The notes under the pieces: generated by a model
What the model saw: the letters and a program-made list of their open reading frames with translations, nothing else
The model's database searches: none
What the model was told of the DNA's origin: nothing
Translations under genes and position numbers: made by a program
Source of the DNA: Polyangium sp. 6x1
Lineage (GTDB): Bacteria > Myxococcota_A > Polyangia > Polyangiales > Polyangiaceae
DNA: 64,000 nucleotides
Direction of reading: 5' to 3'
NCBI RefSeq assembly: GCF_029946515.1
Contig: NZ_JARZHH010000007.1
Coordinates: 62,001-126,000, forward strand
Part shown: positions 9,150-17,827 of the stretch, piece after piece
How the letters are laid out: each line of letters begins with the position of its first letter
Numbering within the stretch: the first letter of the stretch is position 1

Positions 9150-9660
9150 GCACCGATGGCGAGAACCTATTGGTATCAGTCGCCCTCGCCGAGCGCCAGC
9201 TCCGTCGATCGGGCGCCCGCCATCAGGCGCATGGTGGCCCGGGCCGGCAATTTCGTCCCCGATGGGCTGTTCGCCTATGACTTCGACGCCGACAAGATCC
9301 TCGGGAGCATGCCCGTGACGGAGGCGCCCGACCACATCTCGACGAGCCCAAAGGGGAATTACTGCGTGCCCTCCTGGGGGCTTCCCCTGGGGACGCGCGC
9401 CGACAAGACCGACTGTTCGAGCTACACGCAGCTCCACGACAACACGCAGCACAGCGATCTCGCGATCACGAAGAACGGCGACGAGGTGCTCGTCTACACC
9501 GCCTATGGGGAGAATTCGGGTAACGTGGTCATGGTCGAGCTCGCAGGCGGTCGCCAACGCGGACCTGACGAAGGTATTGTTCGCCTCGACCTGGGAGAGC
9601 ACGACGGAGAACGACGTCGCGAGTTACCTGATCCAGGTGCCCGCCTGCGCCCTTCCCTGA
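9150..9660 (+). pseudogene. C-terminal remnant of a beta-propeller-like secreted protein, frameshifted
   Basis: From about 9150 to 9540 one frame reads NFVPDGLFAYDFDADKILG followed by DHISTSPKGNYCVPSWG and LAITKNGDEVLVYTAYGENSG, a repeat style typical of WD40-like/TolB-like propellers. Near 9535-9545 the coherent reading moves to another frame, giving NADLTKVLFASTWESTTEND and a stop TGA at 9658-9660. The N-terminal part is missing. This is a truncated, frameshifted relic next to the DUF4336 gene. Confidence 0.6.
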
Positions 9661-9905
9661 CACGACTCTGCCATCTCCACCCACAGCTTCGCGATGCTCC
9701 TCTGCTTCCGGGCCGCTGGCCGCGCTGCCGGACGATCAGGCGACGACGTATCAGGTCTTTGCGACCCGGCGCGCGGCGCCCGGTTTCCGGATGGCTGTGG
9801 CGCCCGTGTCGTGGACTGTGCGCCGAGCACCACGCCTGTGCCGTGGCGACGACAGCGAAACAGCACCGTTCTCCGCTCCATAACGACGATTCGCTGGCAT
9901 GACGC

Positions 9906-10889
9906 GTGCTCCTGCAGCTCGCCATGGCAAGGCGGCAGGGGCATTCCCTCCGGTGGGTCGCGCGCGGCCTCTTCGCGGCGCTCGCCTTGACGGCGATGGT
10001 CCTCCTCGTGCGTCGCGCCGGCGCGGGAAGCTTCCTCGACGCGTTCCACGCAGGGCTGCCGTGGTTGCCGTTGCTCCTCCTTCTCGAGGCGCTGCGTATC
10101 GCCGCCGATCTGGTCGCCTTGTGGTTGCTCTGCGGGCCCGACGCCAGAAGGCTCCCCCTCGCGGCGTGGATCCGCCTGCACCTCGTCACGAACACGGCGC
10201 TCGTCGTAATGCCCGGTGGGCGCATGATCTCGGAGGGAATGAAAATCGCGCGCCTCGGGCCCGTGCTCGGCGCGGGCCGGGCGACCGCCGTGGTGGCGGT
10301 TCATCATGCGCTCACGCTGGTGGGCGTCGCGCTGACCTGCGCCGTCGCGGGGCTCGTCGCGTGGCGCGTGACCGGCGCCTCGCTGCTGACGGCGGCGCTC
10401 GCGGCCCACGCGGCAAGCTGCCTGATCCTGGCCACGACCCTCCGGATCACGCTCCATCGCGCGTCGATTCCGCGGCCCTTCGCACGTCATTCGGCGGCTG
10501 CGGCGCCGCTCCTCGACGATCTCCGTGCAGCGTCGCGCGTGCTCCCACTGCTCCCGCCGGGGGCGCTCGCGGCCAAACTCGTCAATCGCGTCGCGCAGAT
10601 TGCCCAGCTCGTGGTCCTGCTCCATGCGGTGGGCGGCGCCTCCGGCCTGGCGCGCGCATGGCTCGCTGGTGGTGTCAGTCTGCTCGGCGGCGCGATTGGG
10701 GAGGTATCAATCGCGCAGCTCGGCTGCACCGAAGGCGCCTTCGTCCTCAGCGCCTCCGCGCTCTCCCTGGGGGTGGGTGGCGCGGTCGCAATCACGTCTC
10801 TCGTGCGCGCCGTCCAGCTCTTCTGGAGCGCGGTCGGCGCTGTGGCGTCGGCTTTCGAGCCCCTTGACCGAAACCCTTCCGCGAGGTGA
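9906..10889 (+). CDS. Flippase-like (UPF0104/lysylphosphatidylglycerol-synthase TM) membrane protein
   Basis: About 327 residues with seven or so hydrophobic helices. The pattern (TM1 near residue 22, NTALVVMPGGRMISEGMK around 95, AKLVNRVAQIAQLVVLL and GEVSIAQLGCTEGAF later) is that of the UPF0104 / LPG-synthase membrane domain, known in lipid or polyprenol flippases and in HpnL. The start is GTG 9906 or ATG 9924. It is followed at 4 bp by a radical SAM gene. The pair may build and move a lipid or glycan, but this is inference. Confidence 0.75.
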   Translation: MLLQLAMARRQGHSLRWVARGLFAALALTAMVLLVRRAGAGSFLDAFHAGLPWLPLLLLLEALRIAADLVALWLLCGPDARRLPLAAWIRLHLVTNTALVVMPGGRMISEGMKIARLGPVLGAGRATAVVAVHHALTLVGVALTCAVAGLVAWRVTGASLLTAALAAHAASCLILATTLRITLHRASIPRPFARHSAAAAPLLDDLRAASRVLPLLPPGALAAKLVNRVAQIAQLVVLLHAVGGASGLARAWLAGGVSLLGGAIGEVSIAQLGCTEGAFVLSASALSLGVGGAVAITSLVRAVQLFWSAVGAVASAFEPLDRNPSAR

Positions 10890-10893
10890 TTCC

Positions 10894-12021
10894 ATGTACT
10901 CCACGCATAACAACCAGAACCAGCTCTCCGGCATCGATCCCGTGCGCACCGCGCTGGGCATGCTTTCGAGCCGGATCCTCGGACGGCACAAGCCGCTCTT
11001 CGTCAATATCGAACCCACGCACGTGTGCAACCTGAGCTGCACCTTCTGCGACAAACACGAGGGGCCGCAGATGTCGACGGAGGACGGCGTACGCCTCCTC
11101 CACGAGCTTGCCGCCATGGGCACGGTCTCGGTCTGCTTCGACGGCGGCGAGCCGCTCGCGCACCCCGGTATCGGAGAGCTCGTGCAGACCGGTCGGCGGC
11201 TGGGGCTCGCCATTTCCATCAGCACCAACGGAATCCTGATCCCACGCCGCATCGATCGTATTGCCGAGGCCAACGTCGTCAAGATCAGCATCGACGGCCC
11301 GGAAGAGATCCACGATCGCGGCCGCGGCTCGGGCAATTTCCGCCGCGCGCTCGAGGGCGCGCGGGTGGCGCAGGCGCGCGGGATCTGGGTCGCGTTACGC
11401 ATGACCCTCGCCGAGCACAACGTCCGCGCGCACCGCGCGGTCCTGCGAATCGCGGAGGAGCTCGGCGTGCAAGCGCTCTTCCAGCCGGCCATCGGCTCCC
11501 TCTTCGACGCGAGCAAGCACCAGGCATCCCACTCGCCGCACGTCACCGCATACCGCGAGACCATCGACGACCTCATCGAGCTGAAAAAACGCGGCGCGCC
11601 CGTCGCCAACGAGCTGGTCGCGCTCCGCCACCTGCGGAAATGGCCCGAGCCGAACCCCGTCCCCTTCTGCGGCGGCGGGCGCGTCATGGCAGCCATCGGC
11701 CCGGAGGGCGGCATTTACCCGTGCGGTCGGGTCGGCCGCGGGCAGCCCGCGCCCAATGCCATCGACGCAGGCGTCGCTCGCGCCTTCGAGGACGTCCTGC
11801 GCCCGACCGACTGCGCAAGCTGCTGGTGCACGCTCACGCTCTCGAATTGTTACGCATACCGACTCGACCCGCGCTTGCTGGAGGGCCGCCTCCTCAGCCC
11901 CTTCCTATCGACCGATTGGGACGCGACCCTCGCCGCAGAAGCGGACCCGAAAGCGGAGACGGACGCAGCCGGGCTCGTGCAGCTCCGCCGCAAGCGTCCC
12001 TCGGGCGAGACCGTGCCCTGA
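10894..12021 (+). CDS. Radical SAM protein
   Basis: 375 residues. The [4Fe-4S] motif CNLSCTFC lies at 45-52 inside VNIEPTHVCNLSCTFCD; a GGEP motif (CFDGGEPLAHP) and STNG follow, typical of the radical SAM barrel. The C-terminal part contains further Cys (PFCGGGRVMA, GIYPCGR, DCASCWCTLTLSNCYAY), suggesting a SPASM-like auxiliary cluster. The product is unknown. The start follows GAGGTGAT by three bases, right after the membrane-protein gene, so the two form an operon. Confidence 0.85.
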   Translation: MYSTHNNQNQLSGIDPVRTALGMLSSRILGRHKPLFVNIEPTHVCNLSCTFCDKHEGPQMSTEDGVRLLHELAAMGTVSVCFDGGEPLAHPGIGELVQTGRRLGLAISISTNGILIPRRIDRIAEANVVKISIDGPEEIHDRGRGSGNFRRALEGARVAQARGIWVALRMTLAEHNVRAHRAVLRIAEELGVQALFQPAIGSLFDASKHQASHSPHVTAYRETIDDLIELKKRGAPVANELVALRHLRKWPEPNPVPFCGGGRVMAAIGPEGGIYPCGRVGRGQPAPNAIDAGVARAFEDVLRPTDCASCWCTLTLSNCYAYRLDPRLLEGRLLSPFLSTDWDATLAAEADPKAETDAAGLVQLRRKRPSGETVP

Positions 12022-12080
12022 GCATTGGTTTTGCCTGGCGGCGTGGCCACCGCGGCGTCGTTCCTCGGTGAACGATAGCC

Positions 12081-12779
12081 TCAGAATCGTCCAACCAACG
12101 ACAAACCATATCGATCGACGTCGACGACGGGCAAGAGCGCGAGCGATGCCGGGACAACGCCTCGCTCGACCTTCGCTTCGGCGCTCCCTGCGTTCACGTC
12201 CTCCGTCGAGAGGACCGTGGTATCGACGATGGTCGCGGCAACCGCGCCGGAAGCAGCGCCGATGATGAGGCCCCCGACCGCTCCCCACGCGAAATCGGAC
12301 CCGTCATGCGAGCCGCGCTGGACGGCGCTACCGACACCCAAGCCGAGCAGGCCGCTCAAGAGCGGGCCCCCGATGTTCATGCCGAGGCTCGCAAACCCCT
12401 TGCCTGCATGTCCATGGGACCAGTGCACAATCGGCCCAGTCACGACATGCCCTATGACACCGATGACACGGGTCGCCGTTCGGAGATCGCGGTAGGTGCC
12501 GTCCATGCCAAGCCCGACGAGGAACAACACGTCCGACCCAATGACGCCGATGAGCGTCTGCCAGCCGTACCATCGCGTCGCCTTCCTCGGGCTGTAGCCC
12601 CAGTCCGCTCGTCCCGTGGAAAAGGGTTCGGGTTGTGGAGCGTGCGCCAAGAAAAGAGCCCCTTCGTTTCGAACCTGTGGCGCTTCGGCCTTCGCATGCG
12701 CCTCCTCGGCGCCGGCGTACGTGGAAAGGGCGAGCATACCGAGGACGAACGTGGGAGCCACGAATCGATGTGGGTTCAT
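12081..12779 (-). CDS. Hypothetical exported membrane protein
   Basis: 232 residues. The signal peptide (RFVAPTFVLGMLALSTYAGA) is followed by a polar stretch and then several hydrophobic Gly/Ala-rich segments (LIGVIGSDVLFLVGLGM, GVIGHVVTGPIV, GGLIIGAASGAVAATIV). These resemble small-residue helices of an inner-membrane protein. No family is recognised. The ATG at 12779 was preferred to an upstream ATG (12827) because the signal peptide begins there. Confidence 0.7.
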   Translation of the reverse strand: MNPHRFVAPTFVLGMLALSTYAGAEEAHAKAEAPQVRNEGALFLAHAPQPEPFSTGRADWGYSPRKATRWYGWQTLIGVIGSDVLFLVGLGMDGTYRDLRTATRVIGVIGHVVTGPIVHWSHGHAGKGFASLGMNIGGPLLSGLLGLGVGSAVQRGSHDGSDFAWGAVGGLIIGAASGAVAATIVDTTVLSTEDVNAGSAEAKVERGVVPASLALLPVVDVDRYGLSLVGRF

Positions 12780-13209
12780 GACATCGATGGTGTAGCAACG
12801 CGCATGCCACTTGTCGTTCCAATCCACTCTACCACTGAATGGATATCTCGGCGCTCGACGTGCACCTCATCGAGGCAGACGGTGCGGGGAGCTCGCGTTG
12901 GACGTGGCAGCCACGCGGCGCCCTCCGAAATTCGGACAGGGCGATGGTCGCGGCGGCATCATCACGTCGGTCGAGCAGATAACTACGTCTCGGCGCGTTT
13001 CAACACGAAGAGAAGAATTCGCTGTGAACATGAGGCACCCACGGTCTCCTATCATCTGTGGATGAAACTTGTTGTGGATTGGACATTCCGATCGACGTGG
13101 GCTAAGGTGAGGCACTCTTATCGTCGGTGAAGGGACACCAATGGTGCTCGTCGCACCGACGACATCGCATACGATGCGAAAATTCAGCGCTGTTCGCGGT
13201 GGAGCAGAC
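12780..13209. other. Intergenic region ahead of the GRDP-like/peptide unit
   Basis: 430 bp with lower GC than the surroundings and no convincing gene. It separates divergent genes and should hold both promoters. A possible sigma70-type promoter for the plus-strand unit is described separately at 13079-13107. If the downstream gene starts at ATG 13141, the last 69 bp are coding. Confidence 0.5.
13079..13107 (+). promoter_or_regulatory. Candidate promoter of the GRDP-like/peptide unit
   Basis: TTGGAC (13079-13084) and CTAAGG (13102-13107) are separated by exactly 17 bp, matching -35 spacing rules with a weak -10. It is the best match in the 430-bp gap and points toward the downstream gene. Confidence 0.3.
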
Positions 13210-13758
13210 ATGGCACGCGCAAACACCGAGCATTTCTCACGCGAGGAACTGGCGCCGCTCGACGAGGTCCTCGCCTACAGGAATCGTGACGTCGTCCAGC
13301 GCTTCCTCGATTCGTATCCCATCGATCCCGCGGACGCCGAAGAAATCTTCATCGAGGTGAAGCGTTGGCTCTGGCTGGCCGCGCATCAAACCATGCGCCG
13401 CAGCCGCAGGCAGCTCGTCGTGACCCTGCCGATGGCCGCGCTCGACGAGATGTGGCACTGCTTCGTCCTGTTCACGCAGGATTACGCGGAGTTCTGCTCT
13501 CGCTTCTTCGGGCAGTTCATCCACCATCACCCCGTGACCCTGGCCGAGAAGGCACGAACACGGAGGCGCAAGCAGAGGGATCCGGAGGGATTCGCCCGCG
13601 CCTTCGCTCGGCAAATGGAGTGGCAGTACAAGCTCATCGCGGAGCACCTCGGGGAGGAGACGCTCCGCAAGTGGTACGTCGAGCTTCCCTCGAAATATCC
13701 TATGGAAACGTTACAGCGGCTGAATGCGCAGTCCGCTGTGGCGGGTCGGCACGGTTGA
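13210..13758 (+). CDS. GRDP-like (DUF1399-related) hypothetical protein
   Basis: 182 residues. The central signature is LDEMWHCFVLFTQDYAEFC followed by FFGQFIHHHP, resembling the 'D-E-x-W-H-x-F-x-L-x-T' core of the glycine-rich-domain-protein-like family (PF07173-type), in which conserved His/Trp may bind metal. There is no signal peptide or membrane helix. GGTGGAG ahead of ATG 13210 favours that start, while ATG 13141 would add 23 residues. It is followed 14 bp later by the small Cys-tailed peptide gene, and the two share one terminator. Confidence 0.7.
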   Translation: MARANTEHFSREELAPLDEVLAYRNRDVVQRFLDSYPIDPADAEEIFIEVKRWLWLAAHQTMRRSRRQLVVTLPMAALDEMWHCFVLFTQDYAEFCSRFFGQFIHHHPVTLAEKARTRRRKQRDPEGFARAFARQMEWQYKLIAEHLGEETLRKWYVELPSKYPMETLQRLNAQSAVAGRHG

Positions 13759-13772
13759 AAGGAGAGACGATC

Positions 13773-13919
13773 ATGAAGACCAAGAGCAAGGTGGCCACGA
13801 AAAAGGCCGGCAAGAAGGCGAAGGTGAACAAGGCGCTCATCGAGTCGCTCGTGAAGAGAGACCTCGAGAGCCTCGCATCCGGCAGCCCTGCCCTGTGCGG
13901 CCTCGCCTGCTGTTGGTGA
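13773..13919 (+). CDS. Small Lys-rich peptide with Cys-rich C-terminus, candidate RiPP precursor
   Basis: A 48-residue ORF with a perfect AAAGGAG site eight bases before its ATG. The N-terminus is strongly basic (Lys at a third of the first 20 positions), the middle ALIESLVKRDLESLASG looks like an amphipathic leader helix, and the end is SPALCGLACCW with three Cys. The leader ends in a small-residue motif (ASG) like those cleaved during peptide export. A strong hairpin terminator follows at 20 bp. It resembles a ribosomal peptide precursor in layout, but no known class is matched and no maturase or transporter is adjacent; a small DNA-binding or metal-binding protein is an alternative. Confidence 0.65.
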   Translation: MKTKSKVATKKAGKKAKVNKALIESLVKRDLESLASGSPALCGLACCW

Positions 13920-13937
13920 ACCAGGCATGAGAATCGA

Positions 13938-13965
13938 GGGGGCCCCCGGTCATCCGGGGGCCCCT
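13938..13965. terminator. Strong bidirectional hairpin terminator
   Basis: An 11-bp perfect GC stem (13939-13949 with 13954-13964) closes a TCAT loop. It lies between the convergent peptide gene and the polysaccharide-lyase-like gene, and probably serves both. Confidence 0.7.
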
Positions 13966-14018
13966 CCCCCGATGGGCCGAAAGCGCATTCGGGCTCGGTT
14001 TCGGCCCAAGAGCGCGGC

Positions 14019-15098
14019 TCAGGGCGTGGGGCCCGTCGGGCGTGGCCCCCGAGGCGCGACGCAATCGTACCCGATCGCTCCGACGTGCGAGCCCTCCGGG
14101 TTGCGGAGGAAGCGGACGGCGCCGATGTACATCTCGAGCTCCGTGACGCCCGCTGCTTCCGAAGCGTCGACCGCAGGCGCGTCGTGCCACGGCCACTTGT
14201 ACCAGCCGAGCTTCGGCGTGCCGCCGTAGGGCAGCATGTCGTCGCCGTCGTCGGTGCCCGCCGAATACGTGTTCCCGCCCGTCGCGGAGTAGAGCTGCAC
14301 GCCGTCGATCCAGATCTCGGTCTTCCCGCGGGTGCCGCCCTCGACGTCCCAGACGACGTGCACGACGAAGTCGTACCAACGGCCCGCCTCGAACGAGACC
14401 GGCATCGTCTGTCGATCGAAGGTGTCGGTGTCCCAGCCGCCCCAACGACGAATGACGTGCAATTGCGTGCCGTATGCGCCGCTGAAGTCCGCCGGGACCC
14501 AATGCGCGATCTCGATCGGCGGATGGTGACGGCCCGCGTGCAATTGGAAAACGGTCGCGCGGCTCGATGGGTCCTGCACGTAGGTAGGCGGCAGGTAATA
14601 CGAGAACCCGAACCAGAGCTCGGTGCCGAGCGGCACCACTTCGTGCCACGGGCGGCGCGCGACCTCTGCGCGGAAGTTCGCGTCGTAGTCGGAGCCCGGT
14701 GGGATCGGTATGCGCGGCGCAATGTGCGCGCGAAGGCTCGCCGTGCCGGGCTCGCGCGCGTGCGCGGCGTCGGAGCGAACCGAGGCGCCCGGGCTGTAGT
14801 GCAGGTCCGCCGCCCACTCCGCAGGCACGATCGTCGTCGACGCGCCCGACGCGGACGAGTCGTAGCTCAGCCCCCCCCAGGTGAATTCGCGGAGCCCCGG
14901 ACAGTCGAGAGGCGGCCCCGCATCCACCGGCGTGCTCGCGTCGTCGGAGCTGCCGCCGTCCGCGGCACCACCGTCGTCGCCGACTTCGGCGTCTCGGCCG
15001 GCGTCAGGCTCAGTGGATTCGGTCGAGGTCGGCGCCGTGTCGCATGCCACCACCAGCAACGCGGCGAAAATGACGAAGGACGCTCGCTGTCGCGACAT
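14019..15098 (-). CDS. Polysaccharide-lyase-like secreted lipoprotein
   Basis: 359 residues. The lipobox is LLVVAC near residue 19, followed by an Asp/Ser/Gly-rich linker. The mature domain has the jelly-roll style of heparin lyase I / PL20-type proteins: LGTELWFGFSYYLPP, ATVFQLHAGRHHPPIEIAHW, RWYDFVVHVVWD, GKTEIWIDGVQLYS and LGWYKWPW. Members bind or cleave uronic-acid polysaccharides outside the cell. The catalytic residues cannot be confirmed here, so lyase activity is inferred from fold only. Confidence 0.75.
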   Translation of the reverse strand: MSRQRASFVIFAALLVVACDTAPTSTESTEPDAGRDAEVGDDGGAADGGSSDDASTPVDAGPPLDCPGLREFTWGGLSYDSSASGASTTIVPAEWAADLHYSPGASVRSDAAHAREPGTASLRAHIAPRIPIPPGSDYDANFRAEVARRPWHEVVPLGTELWFGFSYYLPPTYVQDPSSRATVFQLHAGRHHPPIEIAHWVPADFSGAYGTQLHVIRRWGGWDTDTFDRQTMPVSFEAGRWYDFVVHVVWDVEGGTRGKTEIWIDGVQLYSATGGNTYSAGTDDGDDMLPYGGTPKLGWYKWPWHDAPAVDASEAAGVTELEMYIGAVRFLRNPEGSHVGAIGYDCVAPRGPRPTGPTP

Positions 15099-15305
15099 GC
15101 ATAGGCAATCTCACAAGTCCCTATCCAGAGTCAACCGGCGACCTGCCGAGCGTTTCCAAATGACGCCCCCCACGTGGGTCTCGCTCGGAACGTCGCGCTC
15201 GTCATAGAATTTTCTTGGATTGCGAGCACACGTGAGCATCGGCGCCAGCAAACAGCGACGCGTGCGAGATGGCCAGGCCTCGAGCTCCTCGCTATCGTGG
15301 GAGGC

Positions 15306-16808
15306 ATGATGCCGAAGCGTCGACCCCTCGCACTCTGGACCGCACTCACCATCGGTCTCGTCGTCAACGCCTGCAGCTCGAACAACGGCGCAGGCAGCGC
15401 AAGCGAAGGGCCGGGGAACGGTGGCCCGGGTGGAGGAGGGGGGAATGGCGGCTCGGGTGGCGGTGGGATGAACGACGATGCCGGTGTACCCTTCGACGAA
15501 GGCCAAAACCCTTGTTCATCGCAGGACAACCCGGCCGGCCAGGTAAAGGAGCTCGCCTGGCCGGCAGCGTCGAACACCGGGCACACGATCGAGCCGGGTC
15601 AGACGCTGCGCTTCAAATGGAGCGGCACGCACAGCGTCGTCCAGGTCGCCGACTGGGACGGCACGCCGATCGATGCGAGCCTCGGTCGCGGGATCGACAG
15701 CGGCGCGCCGACGAACAACGGGACCTTCGATTGGAACGTGGGAGGATTCGCTTGTGGCTATCGCCCTGGCCTCTACTATTTCAAGGACGGTGCGGGGAGC
15801 GGTGGCGTCACGGCGGTGTCCCTCACCGACCCCGAGTTCGGACAGAACCACTTCGATCCAAAGCCTTGCAGCACGCTTTCCGACGTCACTGCCTACGGTG
15901 GGCGGTACGCCTCGTACGCGGGCCGCGAGGACTGCACCGTTTACGAGGTCAACAACTTCCAGACCGAGACGCACTACGACTGGGTCGATCCGACCTTCGC
16001 GGCGCGACAAGGCGATCTCGTCCTCTTCCGCTGGACCGGATACCACAGCGTCGTCCAGGTTCACGACGTCACGCAGGACACCCTTTTCGGTCCGGGCGGT
16101 ATCACGAGCGGAGCGAAGCGCAATTGCACCGGAGGTCCGAACTATCTGTGCTCGAACGGCTCGTCCTCGCTCGGCGAGCACATGATCGACACGGCCTCCT
16201 TTCGCCCCGGCATGATCCACATCTCGGACGAGTGCGCGTACAACCATTCCGACTGCCCGAGCAAGACCGGAAACCCGAGCCCCACCGGGGTCAACATGCA
16301 GTTCTTGCTCCGCGCGCAAAGCTCGCCGGTCGTCGGCGAGAAGGGGAGTTGCTGCGCGATCGACAAGAGCAAAGGCCAGGCATGCCGCGTCGTCGACTTC
16401 TACAATGACCGCGACGGTTTCCAGTACGAATACAACGTCGGGGTCAACCGAGGTGACATCGTTCGCCTTCGCTGGTCCGGCAAGGTGCGCATGGTCCAGG
16501 TTCAGGCCGCGCCCGGGAGCGACGATCCCAGCACGACGCCGCTTTCGGGCGGACTGTCGGCGCCCGAATACGACTGCGTACCGGGGCCGCAGGGCTCGTG
16601 CATCGGCGGCGACGCCAGCAAGGCGGAGCTCATCCTCGACGTCGACGCGGCCATCAAGAGCGGGAACGTGCACAACGGAGGCGGCGAGACGTTTTTTCTT
16701 TTCCACGCCTTCGGCGAGAACATGGACGGGTATTCGTCGGCCGACGCAAACGTCCGCCTCTATCTCGCGGAGGAGACGCCCTACGCGGACAACGACGCGT
16801 GTCCTTGA
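15306..16808 (+). CDS. Lipoprotein with three cupredoxin-like modules
   Basis: 500 residues. The lipobox VVNAC is followed by a Gly-rich linker. Three homologous modules are visible, each with a G-[QD]-x-[LIV] entry strand: TLRFKWSGTHSVVQVADWDG (about residue 90), VLFRWTGYHSVVQVHDVTQD (about 240) and IVRLRWSGKVRMVQVQ (about 385). The HSVVQV motif recalls the His-bearing strand of plastocyanin-like blue-copper folds; in the third copy the His is replaced. Additional Cys pairs (CSSQDN, CAYNHSDC, CCAID) suggest disulfides. It may bind copper or carry electrons at the cell surface, but this is not proven. Confidence 0.7.
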   Translation: MMPKRRPLALWTALTIGLVVNACSSNNGAGSASEGPGNGGPGGGGGNGGSGGGGMNDDAGVPFDEGQNPCSSQDNPAGQVKELAWPAASNTGHTIEPGQTLRFKWSGTHSVVQVADWDGTPIDASLGRGIDSGAPTNNGTFDWNVGGFACGYRPGLYYFKDGAGSGGVTAVSLTDPEFGQNHFDPKPCSTLSDVTAYGGRYASYAGREDCTVYEVNNFQTETHYDWVDPTFAARQGDLVLFRWTGYHSVVQVHDVTQDTLFGPGGITSGAKRNCTGGPNYLCSNGSSSLGEHMIDTASFRPGMIHISDECAYNHSDCPSKTGNPSPTGVNMQFLLRAQSSPVVGEKGSCCAIDKSKGQACRVVDFYNDRDGFQYEYNVGVNRGDIVRLRWSGKVRMVQVQAAPGSDDPSTTPLSGGLSAPEYDCVPGPQGSCIGGDASKAELILDVDAAIKSGNVHNGGGETFFLFHAFGENMDGYSSADANVRLYLAEETPYADNDACP

Positions 16809-16922
16809 GCGCGTCGGGCGTTGCGCCTGGTAGGCAGCTCGCACGGCAAGCTCGAGCTGCTCCGCACGGAATGGGCCGTCGCGCTGCCCCGACCTCCGAT
16901 GACGACGACCTTGATAGCCCAA

Positions 16923-17645
16923 TCACCATCCGCGCCGCGAGATCCAGTCGTAGGCGATGTGGTACTGGTCGCCGGTGGCGTTCTTCACCTCGATCTTGAT
17001 CTTGCGCCGGATCAAATCTCCCCAGTGCTTGTCAAAGGTGTAGGGCAACGCGGCGTCCGGCAGGATCTGGCGCTCGAGGACTTGATACCAACCATTCTCT
17101 CTCCGGCGGATGCTGAGGAGGACCGAGCCGCGGACGGCGTAGATGTACCCCTTGATCCCCTTGGCGAACTCCTCGTCGCGCAGGTCGGTCGAGCGGCTGA
17201 CCCAGCAGAACGACAGGCTGCCGCAGAATCGGCGCTGAAAGTCCGCAGCGCCGATCGGCACCGCGACGAGCGTCGCGTCCGCCTCGCCCACCGGCTCGAG
17301 CTCGCCCGTCTCTCCTGTCCCTTCTGACAATGCAACACGCGCCTCCGCGGCCACGAGCGCCTCCGGCGCCGGCTCGCCAGCGATTGCCTCGTACATCCCG
17401 GTCGCGCGGAGATCGGCGAGGTCGGGGCGGGCGAGGGGATCCTCGCCGCCGGCGGCAGGCGTGCTTTCGATGTTGATCTCACCGGGGGCCGATTCGAAGA
17501 AACGGACCTCCGCCCCGTCGGCGGTCCTGACGAGCGCGAGCTCGGTGTCCGTGGTCGCGGCGACCTCCTCGGGCGTGGCAGTCCCGCACGCGCTCGAGGC
17601 GACTGCGCAACCAAACAACGACGCGACTGTCAGCTTATTTTTCAT
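16923..17645 (-). CDS. Hypothetical lipoprotein
   Basis: 240 residues with a signal peptide ending at the lipobox SSAC near residue 20. There is a Glu/Ala-rich stretch, then a folded C-terminal half with FCGSLSFCWVSRSTD (paired Cys) and KGYIYAVRGSVLLSIRRRENGWYQ. GAGGAGG ten bases before the ATG sets the start. It is divergent from the next lipoprotein gene, with a 182-bp shared upstream region. No family is recognised. Confidence 0.7.
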   Translation of the reverse strand: MKNKLTVASLFGCAVASSACGTATPEEVAATTDTELALVRTADGAEVRFFESAPGEINIESTPAAGGEDPLARPDLADLRATGMYEAIAGEPAPEALVAAEARVALSEGTGETGELEPVGEADATLVAVPIGAADFQRRFCGSLSFCWVSRSTDLRDEEFAKGIKGYIYAVRGSVLLSIRRRENGWYQVLERQILPDAALPYTFDKHWGDLIRRKIKIEVKNATGDQYHIAYDWISRRGW

Positions 17646-17827
17646 GATCCGTGACCTCCTCGATTCCCTGGTGCGTCCCCGAGTGCACACGGAATCTCTG
17701 GGGCGGAGGCGCTGGTCATGACATCGGGGAAACGCTCGATGGGGTGACGTTTCATTCGACGCACGATCCAGCCTCGCCATTTCCGCAGAACGGCGCCAGG
17801 TATCCACCAAGAAGGAGGGACGAAGCC

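Noticed and set aside
9661-9905. Possible coding fragment (DDQATTYQVFATRR) after the propeller remnant
   Set aside because: Too short, no start and no recognisable family; kept only as part of the decayed region.
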